Assembly: GCA_002311385.1 (NCBI GenBank)
Contig: DCAE01000005.1
Coordinates: 1 to 50,625, forward strand
Reading direction: 5' to 3'
DNA from: Dehalococcoidia bacterium UBA1141
GTDB taxonomy: Bacteria; Chloroflexota; Dehalococcoidia; Lucifugimonadales; UBA3495
DNA length: 50,625 bases
This document shows, in pieces, positions 1-8,350 of the stretch; position 1 is the first letter of the stretch, and every line of letters begins with the position of its first letter. A program made the position numbers and the translations under genes. The notes beneath the pieces are model-generated. The model saw nothing but the letters and a program-made list of their open reading frames with translations. It was not told where the DNA came from and made no database searches.

Positions 1-228
1 AGGGCTTTGTGATAGCGGCGGTGGTGGTTTCGGTGGGGTAAATCTATACCCTGCACCGGGAGTCCAAACACACCACCACCCTCATGTTTTTCTCCCTTTA
101 AAAGTGTCCCATTATCGCTGAACGCCTACATGGACGAGCAGATTGAAAAAGCAGGACCAAGGTAAGGATGGGGGTGAATCACTGGGCTAAATCAAGAATA
201 ACTAGAACCGGTTGATGGAGACGTAACT
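1..228. other. Window edge, no intact gene
   Basis: No complete gene is visible here. Different frames carry short peptides that look like the tail of a membrane protein: a hydrophobic FVIAAVVVSVG in one frame, IYTLHRESKHTTTLMFFSL in another, and AYMDEQIEKAGPR ending at a stop near 165 in the third. This could be the frameshifted 3' end of a permease-like gene lying mostly outside the window, but the evidence is thin. A GATGGAG ribosome-binding site for the next gene sits at about 214-220. Confidence 0.25.
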
Positions 229-1050
229 GTGACTAAGCCATTCATGTTTTTCTTGGCGTTATTTGTCGCATTGGGACTCAGCATCGGCGGTTCTTTTGCG
301 GGTGGTGTTGCTTTTGGCAGAAGTCAGGACAACGAGGCTGGAGCCGGCACGCCAACTTTGGCGATTCCCGGTAATTTTGCCCGTAGTTCCGGTAGTAATT
401 TTGGCGGAAATTTCGGTCAAACATCGGCTGGACGATCGCCCCAAAGCTCCACCGCCGATTCCCCCGGAGACGGAGGACTCCCTGAGAATCTGGCAGAACT
501 CCGTCAGCGCATCCAGTCCGGCGATGTCAGTCCTGAGGACCTGGCCCGGCTCAGAGAGCAGTTTCAGTCCGGGAATTTTAAGCCGGAGAGCCTAGTGCAA
601 CTGCGTGAGCAGTTTCTATCCGGAGATGCAACGGCCGGAGATACAAGCGCCGGAGATGCAAGCGCTGAGGACTTGACGCAACTGCGCCAATCGTTCGGAG
701 GTAGGCCCGGAGGCGGTATCACCGGCACTGTGGATGCGGTCGATGGCAACCAACTAATGGTGGACACAGCCAGCGGCCCAAGAACCGTGACCATAGGCCC
801 GGACACCGTCATACAGAAGTCATCAACTGGAACTTTGGACGATTTGCAACAAGGCGTCAGAATCGCCGCCTTTGGCGCCACCGAGGGTGAAGAAGCTAGT
901 TTCGTTGTGTTGATACCGGAGGGAGCTGCCGGGCTCTTTGGTGACGGGATATTTTTCGGGAACCGTCCCAGACAGGGCGAGAGTGGATTCGAAGGGACAG
1001 TAGGCTCCGGAGAGCGCTGCTTCCGCAGGGGCGGAGGCCCTACGCCGTAG
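229..1050 (+). CDS. Secreted DUF5666-like protein with LREQF repeats
   Basis: The GTG start at 229 is chosen because a GATGGAG Shine-Dalgarno lies 8 bases upstream. Residues 1-28 form a hydrophobic export signal or anchor (MTKPFMFFLALFVALGLSI). Residues about 85-155 hold imperfect repeats built on LRxQFxSGD (for example LREQFQSGNFKPESLVQL), rich in Gly and Ser. Residues about 165-225 (GGGITGTVDAVDGNQLMVDT onward) match the small beta-barrel pattern of DUF5666, seen in extracytoplasmic proteins of unknown role. The protein ends shortly after a second GFEGTVGS motif, as if a second barrel had been cut off. A strong terminator follows. The function is unknown; export is well supported. Confidence 0.7.
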   Translation: MTKPFMFFLALFVALGLSIGGSFAGGVAFGRSQDNEAGAGTPTLAIPGNFARSSGSNFGGNFGQTSAGRSPQSSTADSPGDGGLPENLAELRQRIQSGDVSPEDLARLREQFQSGNFKPESLVQLREQFLSGDATAGDTSAGDASAEDLTQLRQSFGGRPGGGITGTVDAVDGNQLMVDTASGPRTVTIGPDTVIQKSSTGTLDDLQQGVRIAAFGATEGEEASFVVLIPEGAAGLFGDGIFFGNRPRQGESGFEGTVGSGERCFRRGGGPTP

Positions 1051-1096
1051 ATTGAACTCGGTATTCTGCCCAGTTGGTACAATCTATTTAAAACAT

Positions 1097-1133
1097 CCCC
1101 TGCGCCTTGAAACGCAGGGGTTGTTTTTGTTTT
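1097..1133 (+). terminator. Rho-independent terminator
   Basis: An 8-bp perfect stem CCCCTGCG/CGCAGGGG closes an 8-base loop and is followed directly by TTGTTTTTGTTTT. It lies 46 bases after the stop of the secreted DUF5666-like gene and should end that transcript. Confidence 0.85.
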
Positions 1134-1308
1134 AGTCTTCGGATTGGCCCGATTCAGCGGCAATCTCTCCCCAAACACCACCGATTACAGCCAATATCAC
1201 CCAAATCTTAAAATTCTAACGGTGGCTTAAATATTGGGACATATAATACCCACAACTTGATTCTCCAAGCCCCGTATTACAGGTTTTAAGAGAGACTGAA
1301 CAGGCTCG

Positions 1309-2192
1309 ATGAACAGATTAACTAAATTCGCTGGATTGTCGATGGCCGCCTTGGCCGTCGTAGTGTTATTATCGGGGCGGAACGCATACTATTGGAATTC
1401 GAAGCCGGATTCACCCTGGAAGCCAGGATTATTGGAGTGAGCCTGGCCAACGACTTGCCAATGCTCAAGGTAGACCCGTCTCTTCTCGCAGACATTAGCC
1501 CGGTGGAATTCGGAGATTCCTCGTCGGTGCGCCCCGGCCAGATGGCGGTGGCCATTGGAAGCCCCTTCGGCCAAGCTCGTTCAATCTCGGTTGGAATTAT
1601 AGCGGGGATTAACCGGATTTTGGGCAGCAAGGAAGGGAGACCGATTCACGGCAGTCAGCAAATAGGTTTCGCTCTACCTGCAAACACATTGGCCCGGCTT
1701 TGCCCGCGCTGAGAGTACAAGGGGTTATTGAGTCGGGACTGCTGGGAGTAGCAGGCATAGCGGTAAGCGCCAGGGTGGCGGAGCGGTTGGGACTGCCGGT
1801 GCTATCGGGCATCTACGTAACCAGGGTCTTGGCCGATAGTCCAGCCGGACTTGCCGGGATTGTGCCTGCCGGACCTGGGCTGCGAGGATTGCCTGTTGGC
1901 GGCGACGTGATTATCGCCGTTGACTCCGTTCCGGTAACCGCGCTTCAAGGTTTTTTTCGCCGAGTTGGATAGACACGGCCCCGGCGAACCAATCGCATTG
2001 AGCATTGTACGTAAGGGCGTAGAGCAGGAATTGCCAATCCCCCTGGCCTCGTGGCCGGCTGGAGAGAACCCGTTCACCACATCAGCGGACGTGGGCCCCA
2101 GAGATTTGGCTGGATCTGCGGTTTTCCAGTATCCGTTTATCCGGCCGCTTCCCGGCTTCTCCTTTCCCGACATCTTCCCGGAGAACCCCTAA
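1309..2192 (+). pseudogene. Decayed HtrA/DegP-type serine protease with PDZ domain
   Basis: Three frames carry consecutive parts of one HtrA protease. At 1309 an ATG opens a signal peptide (MNRLTKFAGLSMAALAVVVL) that soon hits a stop. From about 1395 a second frame gives the end of the protease domain: FTLEARIIG, NDLPMLKVD with the catalytic Asp, and MAVAIGSPFGQ. It then jumps from INRILGSKEGRPI straight to QQIGFALPANTLA, so the region that carries GNSGGPL and the catalytic Ser in this family is absent, as is the His-bearing N-terminal part. From about 1700 a third frame encodes a PDZ domain (GIYVTRVLADSPAGLAGI, GGDVIIAVD), which shifts frame again near 1955-1970 and ends at 2192. With two internal deletions and at least two frameshifts it cannot make an active protease. 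Confidence 0.85.
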
Positions 2193-2199
2193 CGAACGT

Positions 2200-2221
2200 G
2201 GAGCGTCAGATATGACGCTCC
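2200..2221 (+). terminator. Hairpin after the HtrA pseudogene
   Basis: An inverted repeat GAGCGTCA/TGACGCTC with a GATA loop lies just after the final stop of the decayed protease. It has no T-run of its own and precedes the stronger hairpin at 2244. Confidence 0.5.
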
Positions 2222-2243
2222 ATCGGTTCTCTGTGCCGACTGG

Positions 2244-2279
2244 ACCTTCGGAACCCCCCGAAGGTTCGGTCACTTTTTT
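2244..2279 (+). terminator. Rho-independent terminator between convergent genes
   Basis: The stem ACCTTCGG/CCGAAGGT has a C-rich loop and is followed by TCGGTCAC and TTTTTT. It lies between the plus-strand HtrA remnant and the minus-strand Gfo/Idh gene, where a terminator is expected. Confidence 0.65.
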
Positions 2280-2322
2280 AGTATATCTGCGAATTTGTTC
2301 CGAAAGTCCATAAAGGCAGAAT

Positions 2323-3360
2323 CTATAAAGGTAAAGAAATGGCCTGGCCGGACTGGGCGCTACGGGTCACGGCCTCGGTGAATTCCATGTAATGAACTCC
2401 GACGTCAAAGGGAGTGTGGACGATTGTTTCTTCTCCTCGAATCGCGCCTACGAACTCCTGTTCCACACGCCAGGCGTACTGCCCTTCCGGCGGATTGGTG
2501 ATTTCGCTCAGCTGGGTGTCGCCTCGCCTGCCGCCAAAAAGATTTAGCTTCCCGTCTAGGTGCAGGGTACCCTCGCTGCCATAGAGCCAGATGTCGTTGC
2601 CCGGAGACAACCCGGTGGCGGCGCTAACGCGGATGTGGGCTTGGGCTCCGTTGGCCAATTCGCACAGGACATCAACGTGGTCCGGGATGGTGACGCCCAC
2701 CCGGTTGCCGTTATCGTCGATGCGGTAGGAAGCATTGACCTTGGTCATGGCCATGACCTTGGTGGCCCGGCCTGCCCAGCGAATCATCGCCTCGTACCAG
2801 ATTCCCATGCTCAAGATGTTGTACCCGCTCAAGTCACGGTTGTGACGCCAGTGTAGCGGTCCGCCGATTTCCACGAAATCCGGCCCCAAGACTTGAATCT
2901 CAACCGACAGCAAGTCCCCTAAATAGCCGTCGTTGATTTGCTTATTGATTAGGTCGTCCACCCGGAAGGTCATGGGCGAGGGCACAATCTGAGCGACCAA
3001 CTCGGGCTTCTCCCTAGAGGCGTCCAGCATGTCCTGTGCCTCGGCAGCATTGGTGGCCATGCGCGCTTCGCACAGCACGTGTTTGCCGCTCTCCAGTGCC
3101 GCCAAGGTGAGGGTACGGTGCATATAGGGCCATGTGCCGATGCACACCGCATCCAGAGAATCGTCCTCCAGAAGCTCCTGCCAGTTGCCATACACCTGAG
3201 GAATGTTGAATTGGTCCGCAACTTGGCGACCGGACTGCATGCTCCGGTTGGCCACGGCGGCTATCTCAACGCCTTCAACCGATTGAAAGCCGGGAATGTG
3301 CCGCTCCCGGGTGTTCTTGCCAGCCCCGATTAGTCCTATTCGAACGGATTCGTTGGCCAT
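2323..3360 (-). CDS. Gfo/Idh/MocA-family oxidoreductase (copy 1)
   Basis: A predicted cytoplasmic NAD(P)-dependent sugar or cyclitol dehydrogenase of 345 residues, normal for the family. An N-terminal Rossmann motif is visible (GLIGAGKNTRERH, residues about 9-21), then the CIGTWPYMHRTLTLAAL segment of the nucleotide domain, and a C-terminal mixed alpha/beta substrate domain with GSEGTLHLDGKL. The family's usual EKP motif, whose Lys contacts cofactor and substrate, reads CEARM here, so the Lys is missing. The downstream His-containing segment HVDVLCELANGAQAHI is present. A close paralog lies immediately upstream on the same strand, so the two are probably co-expressed and may form mixed complexes. 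The substrate is unknown. Confidence 0.85.
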   Translation of the reverse strand: MANESVRIGLIGAGKNTRERHIPGFQSVEGVEIAAVANRSMQSGRQVADQFNIPQVYGNWQELLEDDSLDAVCIGTWPYMHRTLTLAALESGKHVLCEARMATNAAEAQDMLDASREKPELVAQIVPSPMTFRVDDLINKQINDGYLGDLLSVEIQVLGPDFVEIGGPLHWRHNRDLSGYNILSMGIWYEAMIRWAGRATKVMAMTKVNASYRIDDNGNRVGVTIPDHVDVLCELANGAQAHIRVSAATGLSPGNDIWLYGSEGTLHLDGKLNLFGGRRGDTQLSEITNPPEGQYAWRVEQEFVGAIRGEETIVHTPFDVGVHYMEFTEAVTRSAQSGQAISLPL

Positions 3361-3464
3361 TAGCTGACTCCTTATTAAGGCGAATATGCCCGTCTGTTAT
3401 TGTCAGTCTTTGCGTCGGTAAATCCACTTAATCTTAGTCATGTGTCGAACAAAATCCTCCACCG

Positions 3465-3484
3465 TCCCCCTTTGTAAAGGGGGA
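3465..3484. repeat. Small palindrome in Gfo/Idh intergenic gap
   Basis: TCCCCCTTTGTAAAGGGGGA is an inverted repeat with 9-bp arms, followed by a further TACAGGGGGATTTG. It sits in the 203-base gap between the two dehydrogenase paralogs. It could be a small dispersed repeat or an mRNA hairpin that sets relative expression of the two genes. Confidence 0.6.
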
Positions 3485-3563
3485 TACAGGGGGATTTGTC
3501 CATCGTGGGGATTTTCAAGATTAGCTCCACTAGGCTCCCTATAGTTCAAAAACAGAGTTACGA

Positions 3564-4631
3564 TTAGAGAGGCAGTGAAATTGCTTGCCCGGTTTGGGCG
3601 CTACGAGTCACGGCTTCGGTGAATTCCATGTATTGCACGCCCACGTCAAAGGGCGTGTAGGTTACCTTCTCTTTTCCTCGGATTGCATTGATGAATTCTT
3701 CCTCCACTCGCCATCCCCCCCGCATGCCTTCGGCGATGGGAATCTCGGTAAGCTCTTTGTCCCCACGTCGGCCACCGTAGATGGTGGTGAAAGGCGATCC
3801 GGTCAGGTGTATCGTGGCCTCGCTGCCGAAAAGCCAGAGTTCCTGGCCCATCTGCAGTCCGGTGGCGGTGCTCCAACTTAGGTCGGCTTGTGCACCGCAT
3901 GCCATTTCACAGAGGACGTTCACGTGGTCGGGAATGGATATCGTCCGCATCACGCCGTTTTCGTCCTTCCTTCGGGGCACGTACACCTTGGTCATGGCCA
4001 TCACCCTGGTGGCTGGGCCGACCAAGCGCATGATTGCCTCATACCAGATACCCAAACCCATGATGTTGTAACCGCTGTAATTGCGGTCCTGCCGCCAATG
4101 AAGCTCACCGTCGTAGTCGACGAACGAGTCCGAGCGGTCTGCTCGACCGTGTTGGTCGGACACCCTGAGCCTGACGGCCAGCAACTCCCCCAGATAGCCG
4201 TTGGAAACCAAGTCTATCAAGGTGGGCTCAACCTGAAGCAATTGAGGGGCCGGGACAATCTGGGTCACCAGATGGGGCACCTGACGAGACGCATCCAGCA
4301 TCTCTTGGGCTTCGGAGGCGTTCATGCACATCCTGGCTTCGGTAAGCACGTGTTTATCATTATCCAACGCCGCCATAACCAAGGTGCGGTGCATGTAGGG
4401 CCAGGTGCCTACACAAATGGCATCGGTGTCGTCTGCTTGAATCAAATCCTGCCAATTATCGTATACAGTGGGAATCTCAAACTCGCTGGCGATGCGCTCG
4501 CCGGATTCCCTGCTACGGTTGGCCACGCTCACTATCTCCACACCTTCTTGTTCCCGCAATCCGGTGATATGTCTGAGACGGGTGTTGGCGCCAGCCCCTA
4601 CAAGGCCCACCCGGACAATTCCATTTTCCAT
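3564..4631 (-). CDS. Gfo/Idh/MocA-family oxidoreductase (copy 2)
   Basis: A 355-residue tandem paralog of the downstream gene. The Rossmann motif is GLVGAGANTRLRH, and the C-terminal tail YMEFTEAVTRSAQ is almost identical between the copies. The proteins align along their whole length, diverging most around residues 150-190, where this copy has an insertion with HGRADRSDSF. As in copy 1, the canonical EKP is replaced, here by TEARM, so loss of the Lys predates the duplication. It is expected to be a soluble NAD(P)-dependent dehydrogenase or a non-catalytic relative. The ATG start at 4631 is weakly supported by AGGAGTTAGGCA just upstream. Confidence 0.85.
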   Translation of the reverse strand: MENGIVRVGLVGAGANTRLRHITGLREQEGVEIVSVANRSRESGERIASEFEIPTVYDNWQDLIQADDTDAICVGTWPYMHRTLVMAALDNDKHVLTEARMCMNASEAQEMLDASRQVPHLVTQIVPAPQLLQVEPTLIDLVSNGYLGELLAVRLRVSDQHGRADRSDSFVDYDGELHWRQDRNYSGYNIMGLGIWYEAIMRLVGPATRVMAMTKVYVPRRKDENGVMRTISIPDHVNVLCEMACGAQADLSWSTATGLQMGQELWLFGSEATIHLTGSPFTTIYGGRRGDKELTEIPIAEGMRGGWRVEEEFINAIRGKEKVTYTPFDVGVQYMEFTEAVTRSAQTGQAISLPL

Positions 4632-5390
4632 TGCCTAACTCCTTACCTGTGAAATGGTTTAAGTGGCACGCATGCCATGAATCTAACAGGCCTTAAATCC
4701 AAATCGAAAGGCCCACAGGAAGCCCGCTAGATTATAGGGGACGCCGCAGCATCAGTCTAGAAGCGTGGGTTATTTAGCGGTGTTTCAGGCGTATCACAGG
4801 AGATGAGCTTGTAGAGCCAGTCTTTCGTGAAGCCCAATGTATTGTTCTCGGACAGGCTGGCGTGGAAATACAACCGGAGTTCTCGTCAGTGGCTGGCTGA
4901 GCCTAAGCACCCTCGACTATGCAGACCCTTCGACAAGCTCACCACGACCGGTTTAGGTTCACCACGAACGGCTCTAGTTCAACACGAACGGTTGCTAGCT
5001 GACTACCGGTGGCTGGACAAGCTCACCTTCCCAAGTCATCTGCGATCCCGTTCCAATCCCGTTCGTCCTGAGCCTGTCGAAGGATTCCCGACATTGGGTG
5101 TTCTTAGGCAATGCTCGCCACTAACACAAATACCGAACACAAATGCCGGTCGTCATTGTGGGTTTGTTTAAGAGCCTAACATACTCTAAAAAGGGCAATG
5201 GTTCGACAAGCTCACCACGAACAGTTTAAGTTCATCTCGAACAGTTCTGGCTCACCACGAACGGCTCTGGCTCACCACGAGCGGATGATGGCTGATCACC
5301 ATTGGCTCGATTAGCTTAGGACGAGGGGAAAATAAAAATCGGCTCAGGCTCCAAGGCACCGGCCAGTCGGGGTAAAATACGGCGCTAGAT
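4632..5390. other. Gene-free gap rich in direct repeats
   Basis: No credible gene is seen in about 760 bases. Between about 4927 and 5285 the sequence is made largely of variants of CGACAAGCTCACCACGAACGG in direct orientation, plus one inverted relative (GTTCGTCCTGAGCCTGTCG) near 5068. A plus-strand open frame at 4827-5171 is simply this repeat read through. From about 5290 the sequence becomes non-repetitive and leads into the signal peptidase gene. Confidence 0.6.
4927..5285. repeat. Repeat family D: CTCACCACGAACGG cluster
   Basis: At least six imperfect direct copies are visible: near 4930 (TTCGACAAGCTCACCACGAC), 4960, 4982, 5203, 5250 and 5268. Around 5068-5092 an inverted copy, GTTCGTCCTGAGCCTGTCG, is followed by AAGGATTC. 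Pairing of direct and inverted copies could form stem-loops. No ORF, transposase or terminal repeats accompany it. Confidence 0.7.
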
Positions 5391-5894
5391 ATGGGAATTC
5401 TTATCAGGTTTGTCCAGATACTGTTAAACCTTTTCACCTCTGCCCGGTTTGTGGTGGAGGGAGACAGCATGCTGCCCACGTTGGTTGAAGGGCAGTCGGT
5501 GGTTGCGGTGCGCACCAGGAGGTCTTGGAACCGGTTGGAGAGAGGCGACATAGTGGTATTCCGCCACTTGGAGTTTCCCAACCGTGTTTTTATCAAACGT
5601 GTAGTCGGTTTTCCCGATGAGCAGGTGCGGGTGGAAAATGGGGCGGTATTTGTCGATGATGTGTTTTTGGAGGAGCCCTACTTGAACGGGCAGAATGAGG
5701 GCAGGCCGGAACTGAATCGAACTTGGTGGAACGGCCCCGGCGAATTATTCATAGTGGGTGACAACCGTCTCGAAAGTCAGGATAGCCGTACTTTCGGGCC
5801 AGTGGACGGAGCCTTGGTTCTGGGGCGGGTGTGGCTTAGGTGCTGGCCGCTCAGAAGATGGGCCATAGAGCCTGGCCGGGATGGCCGGAAGTAG
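5391..5894 (+). CDS. lepB: Signal peptidase I, short form
   Basis: An S26-family membrane peptidase that removes signal peptides from exported proteins on the outer face of the cytoplasmic membrane. At 167 residues it is short but complete in its key parts: an N-terminal hydrophobic stretch (ILIRFVQILLNLFTSARFVV), the nucleophile Ser in EGDSMLPTL, the general-base Lys in VFIKRVVGFPDE, and the conserved GDNRLESQDSRTFGPV box. No Shine-Dalgarno is evident before the ATG. A TAAAAT box at 5373-5378 lies only 13 bases upstream, so the mRNA may be nearly leaderless. A second, longer signal peptidase is at 18191. Confidence 0.85.
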   Translation: MGILIRFVQILLNLFTSARFVVEGDSMLPTLVEGQSVVAVRTRRSWNRLERGDIVVFRHLEFPNRVFIKRVVGFPDEQVRVENGAVFVDDVFLEEPYLNGQNEGRPELNRTWWNGPGELFIVGDNRLESQDSRTFGPVDGALVLGRVWLRCWPLRRWAIEPGRDGRK

Positions 5895-5900
5895 ACTTGC

Positions 5901-6170
5901 CTAGAGCTTCCAGAAATTGCCCACCTGGCAAATCATGTCAACCTTGTGGATGGATCCCGCGGGCCACCCAACCATCTTGATCCAGTCCTCAAAGTGGGCC
6001 TGCTCCACGGCTTCGCATTCGGAAACCAATGTCCCGTTGGCCAGGTCGCCGTAGACTTTCAGGATGGTTGTGCGCCGGTCGGGACGCCACTTCTTCACAG
6101 CGTCCAGTTTGTCTCGAAACTGTTCTTCAGTGATTCCCGGCACGTTGTGAATCGCAATAAATCGGGCCAT
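5901..6170 (-). CDS. Small conserved-type protein of unknown function
   Basis: An 89-residue soluble protein with no signal peptide or membrane segment. The start MARFIAIHNVPGITEEQF and the alternating hydrophobic pattern later (TTILKVYGDLANGTLVSECEA) suggest a ferredoxin-like or dimeric alpha-beta barrel fold, but I cannot name the family. It lies 110 bases downstream of the dehydratase pair on the same strand, so it may belong to that operon. Confidence 0.55.
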   Translation of the reverse strand: MARFIAIHNVPGITEEQFRDKLDAVKKWRPDRRTTILKVYGDLANGTLVSECEAVEQAHFEDWIKMVGWPAGSIHKVDMICQVGNFWKL

Positions 6171-6208
6171 CTGCTCACATACCTCTGGCTGAGTGTTAGT
6201 TTTGCTTT

Positions 6209-6245
6209 GTCATTCTAAGGAGCGAAGCGACGTAGAATCTCTGGG
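6209..6245. repeat. Repeat family A, single arm
   Basis: GTCATTCTAAGGAGCGAAGC, followed by GACGTAGAATCTC, is one arm of the palindromic family seen complete at 8351 and elsewhere. The opposing arm is missing here, so it is a half element in the gap between two genes. Confidence 0.75.
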
Positions 6246-6280
6246 CTGTGCATTAAACCCCGCTATTCGCTCTATCAACT

Positions 6281-6841
6281 TTAATCCTGCGGCGGCACGA
6301 AAGGATAAGGTATGGCAGGACCGTCCTTCAATGGCAGCACCACAGTGGCGGTGCCAGGCATGCTTTCAATCCCGTCTTGTGTAGTCATGCCCAAGTCCAA
6401 GTCCACCAAACCCATTCCTCCCTTCTCCTTCAGGCCGGTGATTCTGCCCCACATAATCAGTATGTCGCCGGGAACCAGCATGGCCCGGTGCTCGAAACTG
6501 GCCTTCCAAGGCCAGCCCCTAGGCAAGGTCCAGTCCTTCAAGTATTGGGGCGCGACGCTCTGTTTCCAAGAGCCGTGAACCAGAAGCGCCGGGTTCTTAT
6601 CGTGGTTCAGGCCAAAGTCCAGGTCGTAATGAATCCGGTGAAAGTTCTCGATGGCTGCGCTCCAGCGGAACAGGTGGGTGGGCGTGGGGTGGTAGATATA
6701 TTTGGGCAGTTCCATCCCCTCATGCACATCTTCAAAAAAGGTCTGCTTTTTGTTGCGCAACTGCTCACCGGTGGGTCTCTCGTTGTGGGTGAGCATTTCT
6801 TCTTCCGACAGTTTCAGAAGTTCTTCCAGAGATATAGACAT
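6281..6841 (-). CDS. MaoC-like acyl dehydratase, catalytic half
   Basis: A 186-residue hot-dog-fold protein of the enoyl-CoA hydratase / mesaconyl-C4-CoA hydratase (HTD2-like) group, which add or remove water on acyl-CoA thioesters. The diagnostic motif is present as ENFHRIHYDLDF (about residues 65-76), where Asp and His are catalytic in the family, followed by LLVHGSWKQ and the core strand DILIMWGRITGLKEKGG. The gene 107 bases upstream encodes the matching N-terminal FAS1-like dehydratase domain, so the enzyme is probably a two-subunit double hot-dog. The ATG at 6841 is the first in frame. Confidence 0.8.
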   Translation of the reverse strand: MSISLEELLKLSEEEMLTHNERPTGEQLRNKKQTFFEDVHEGMELPKYIYHPTPTHLFRWSAAIENFHRIHYDLDFGLNHDKNPALLVHGSWKQSVAPQYLKDWTLPRGWPWKASFEHRAMLVPGDILIMWGRITGLKEKGGMGLVDLDLGMTTQDGIESMPGTATVVLPLKDGPAIPYPFVPPQD

Positions 6842-6948
6842 GTCTGGTACCTCAGCTAGTCTAGAGTAGCGCTGTGATTAAAGGGATAGACCGGGCCACT
6901 GGTTAACCCGGCTTGCCGTCGAGTCCCGGTTTATCGTCGAGTCCAAGC

Positions 6949-7500
6949 CTACCGTCTAATCGTAGAAGCGCGGGTGATGCAAAGCACTTCTTTTTTCTCG
7001 TTGGTGAAGGTGGTCTCGGTGGTGATAATCAGGAAAGGCTTCCCTTCCCGGCCAACCCGTTCTCGGATGTCCGAGTACCGGTTCTGGAAGAAAAGCTTGT
7101 CGCCGATGCTGGGATATTTGTAAATCTCCAGTTCGTTACCGGCGTTCAATACCCGGACCAAGGGTGTGGGAACCGGAGGCAGCGCTCCGGGCCGCTCCAC
7201 GCGACCGATACCATCAGATTCGGGGTCTTCCAAGAATGCCTTGGTTATGGGGTCTTCCTGATCGGGTCGGATCCGAGTGGCCATGTAACTGACCATGATT
7301 GGAGGGGTTATAATCTCCCCGTATGGTGTAGTCTTAGCGAACTCAGCGTCCCAATAACGTGGATCGGGGTCCATCAAAGCTTGGGTGAACCTCCTTAGAT
7401 ACTCTTCGTTCACATCACCCCAGGCCTCGACAACCTCGCCGGAAACACCGATCATTGCTTGGACTTCCGGCGTCAACGCCGACTCAGTTTCTTGCGTCAT
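6949..7500 (-). CDS. FAS1-like dehydratase domain protein, MaoC N-terminal partner
   Basis: A 183-residue protein matching the N-terminal hot-dog half of MaoC-type dehydratases. It has the typical RRFTQALMDPDPRYWD start helix, PYGEIITPPIMVSYM, then NAGNELEIYKYPSIGDKLFF and the core strand LIITTETTFTNEKKEVLC. Such domains usually lack the catalytic Asp/His and contribute the substrate tunnel. It is first in a minus-strand set with the catalytic half (6281-6841) and a small unknown protein. The substrate is unknown, although a CoA thioester is expected given the many CoA-transferases nearby. Confidence 0.8.
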   Translation of the reverse strand: MTQETESALTPEVQAMIGVSGEVVEAWGDVNEEYLRRFTQALMDPDPRYWDAEFAKTTPYGEIITPPIMVSYMATRIRPDQEDPITKAFLEDPESDGIGRVERPGALPPVPTPLVRVLNAGNELEIYKYPSIGDKLFFQNRYSDIRERVGREGKPFLIITTETTFTNEKKEVLCITRASTIRR

Positions 7501-7641
7501 TACTTATTCCTCTGTTGAGTTAGACGGTTGACCAGATGGCTCCCAGACAGGAATCAGACTAACCTAGTCACATAATTCAGTCAATATCCGGCGTGCCGGG
7601 GAGATGTCCCGGCTGCGAACTCGTGGTTTGGATATTTGCCC

Positions 7642-8280
7642 ATGAAATCATTTTGGTGGCTGGCCTTGATTGCCGCCGTGCTGGCCTGTGGTGGGACTGC
7701 CACCCTTGCGCCGTCGCCGGTGGCGCAAACCGTTCTTCCTCCGACAGTGGCCTCCCCTCAAACGGTGCTCCAGCCCACTGAATCAATGACCAAGACCGCA
7801 ACCAAGACGGCTGTCACAGCAACCATAAACCCCGACCAACCAACTCCAATCCCGGGTCAAGCGATTAATGGCCCGGTGGTCAGAATCGGGAGCGGGGAAG
7901 TATTTGCCTATTTTCCTGTAGAGTTGGCGCTAACGGCTGATGAGCAGATACAGGGTCTATCTGGTCGGCTTGTTTTGGAAGCAGACACCGGCATGCTTTT
8001 CGTATATGAAATGCAACGAAAGTACAGCTTCTGGATGCCCGACATGCACTTTCCCCTGGATATAGTTTGGATTGGCTCCGACTGCACAGTGGCCGACGTA
8101 ACCCTGAACGCCCTTCCTCCCGAACCTGGCCAAGCTAGCCAGGACCTACTCCTGTATTCGCCCAAGACGCCGGTCCAGTACGTTCTGGAAATCAATGCCG
8201 GAGAAGCCGAGGCCAAGGGAATCAAAGCGGGGGTTGGCGTAGAGTTCCTCGGCGGGCTGGCAGAGAAATACGGCTGCTAA
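7642..8280 (+). CDS. DUF192 lipoprotein
   Basis: The ATG at 7642 is preferred over the in-frame TTG at 7636. The first residues (MKSFWWLALIAAVLACGG) are a lipoprotein signal with a lipobox ending in Cys, so the protein should be anchored outside the membrane. A Pro/Thr-rich linker (residues about 20-75) leads to a DUF192 domain, recognisable from EQIQGLSGRLVLEADTGMLF, YSFWMPDMHFPLDIVWI, and YVLEINAGEAEAKGIKAG. DUF192 is a small beta-barrel of unknown biochemical role. The gene stands alone, with a family A repeat just after it. Confidence 0.85.
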   Translation: MKSFWWLALIAAVLACGGTATLAPSPVAQTVLPPTVASPQTVLQPTESMTKTATKTAVTATINPDQPTPIPGQAINGPVVRIGSGEVFAYFPVELALTADEQIQGLSGRLVLEADTGMLFVYEMQRKYSFWMPDMHFPLDIVWIGSDCTVADVTLNALPPEPGQASQDLLLYSPKTPVQYVLEINAGEAEAKGIKAGVGVEFLGGLAEKYGC

Positions 8281-8350
8281 CACCTGACACCTAAGCCAGA
8301 CACGTGACTCTTGACTCTTGGCTCACCTTGCTCAGTCCAACCTCAACAAT

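Noticed and set aside
3888..4652. 254-residue plus-strand ORF opposite the second Gfo/Idh gene
   Set aside because: It overlaps a gene with clear Rossmann motifs on the other strand and has no motif of its own.
4827..5171. 114-residue plus-strand ORF in the repeat cluster
   Set aside because: The frame consists mainly of CTCACCACGAACGG-type repeats and has no ribosome-binding site.
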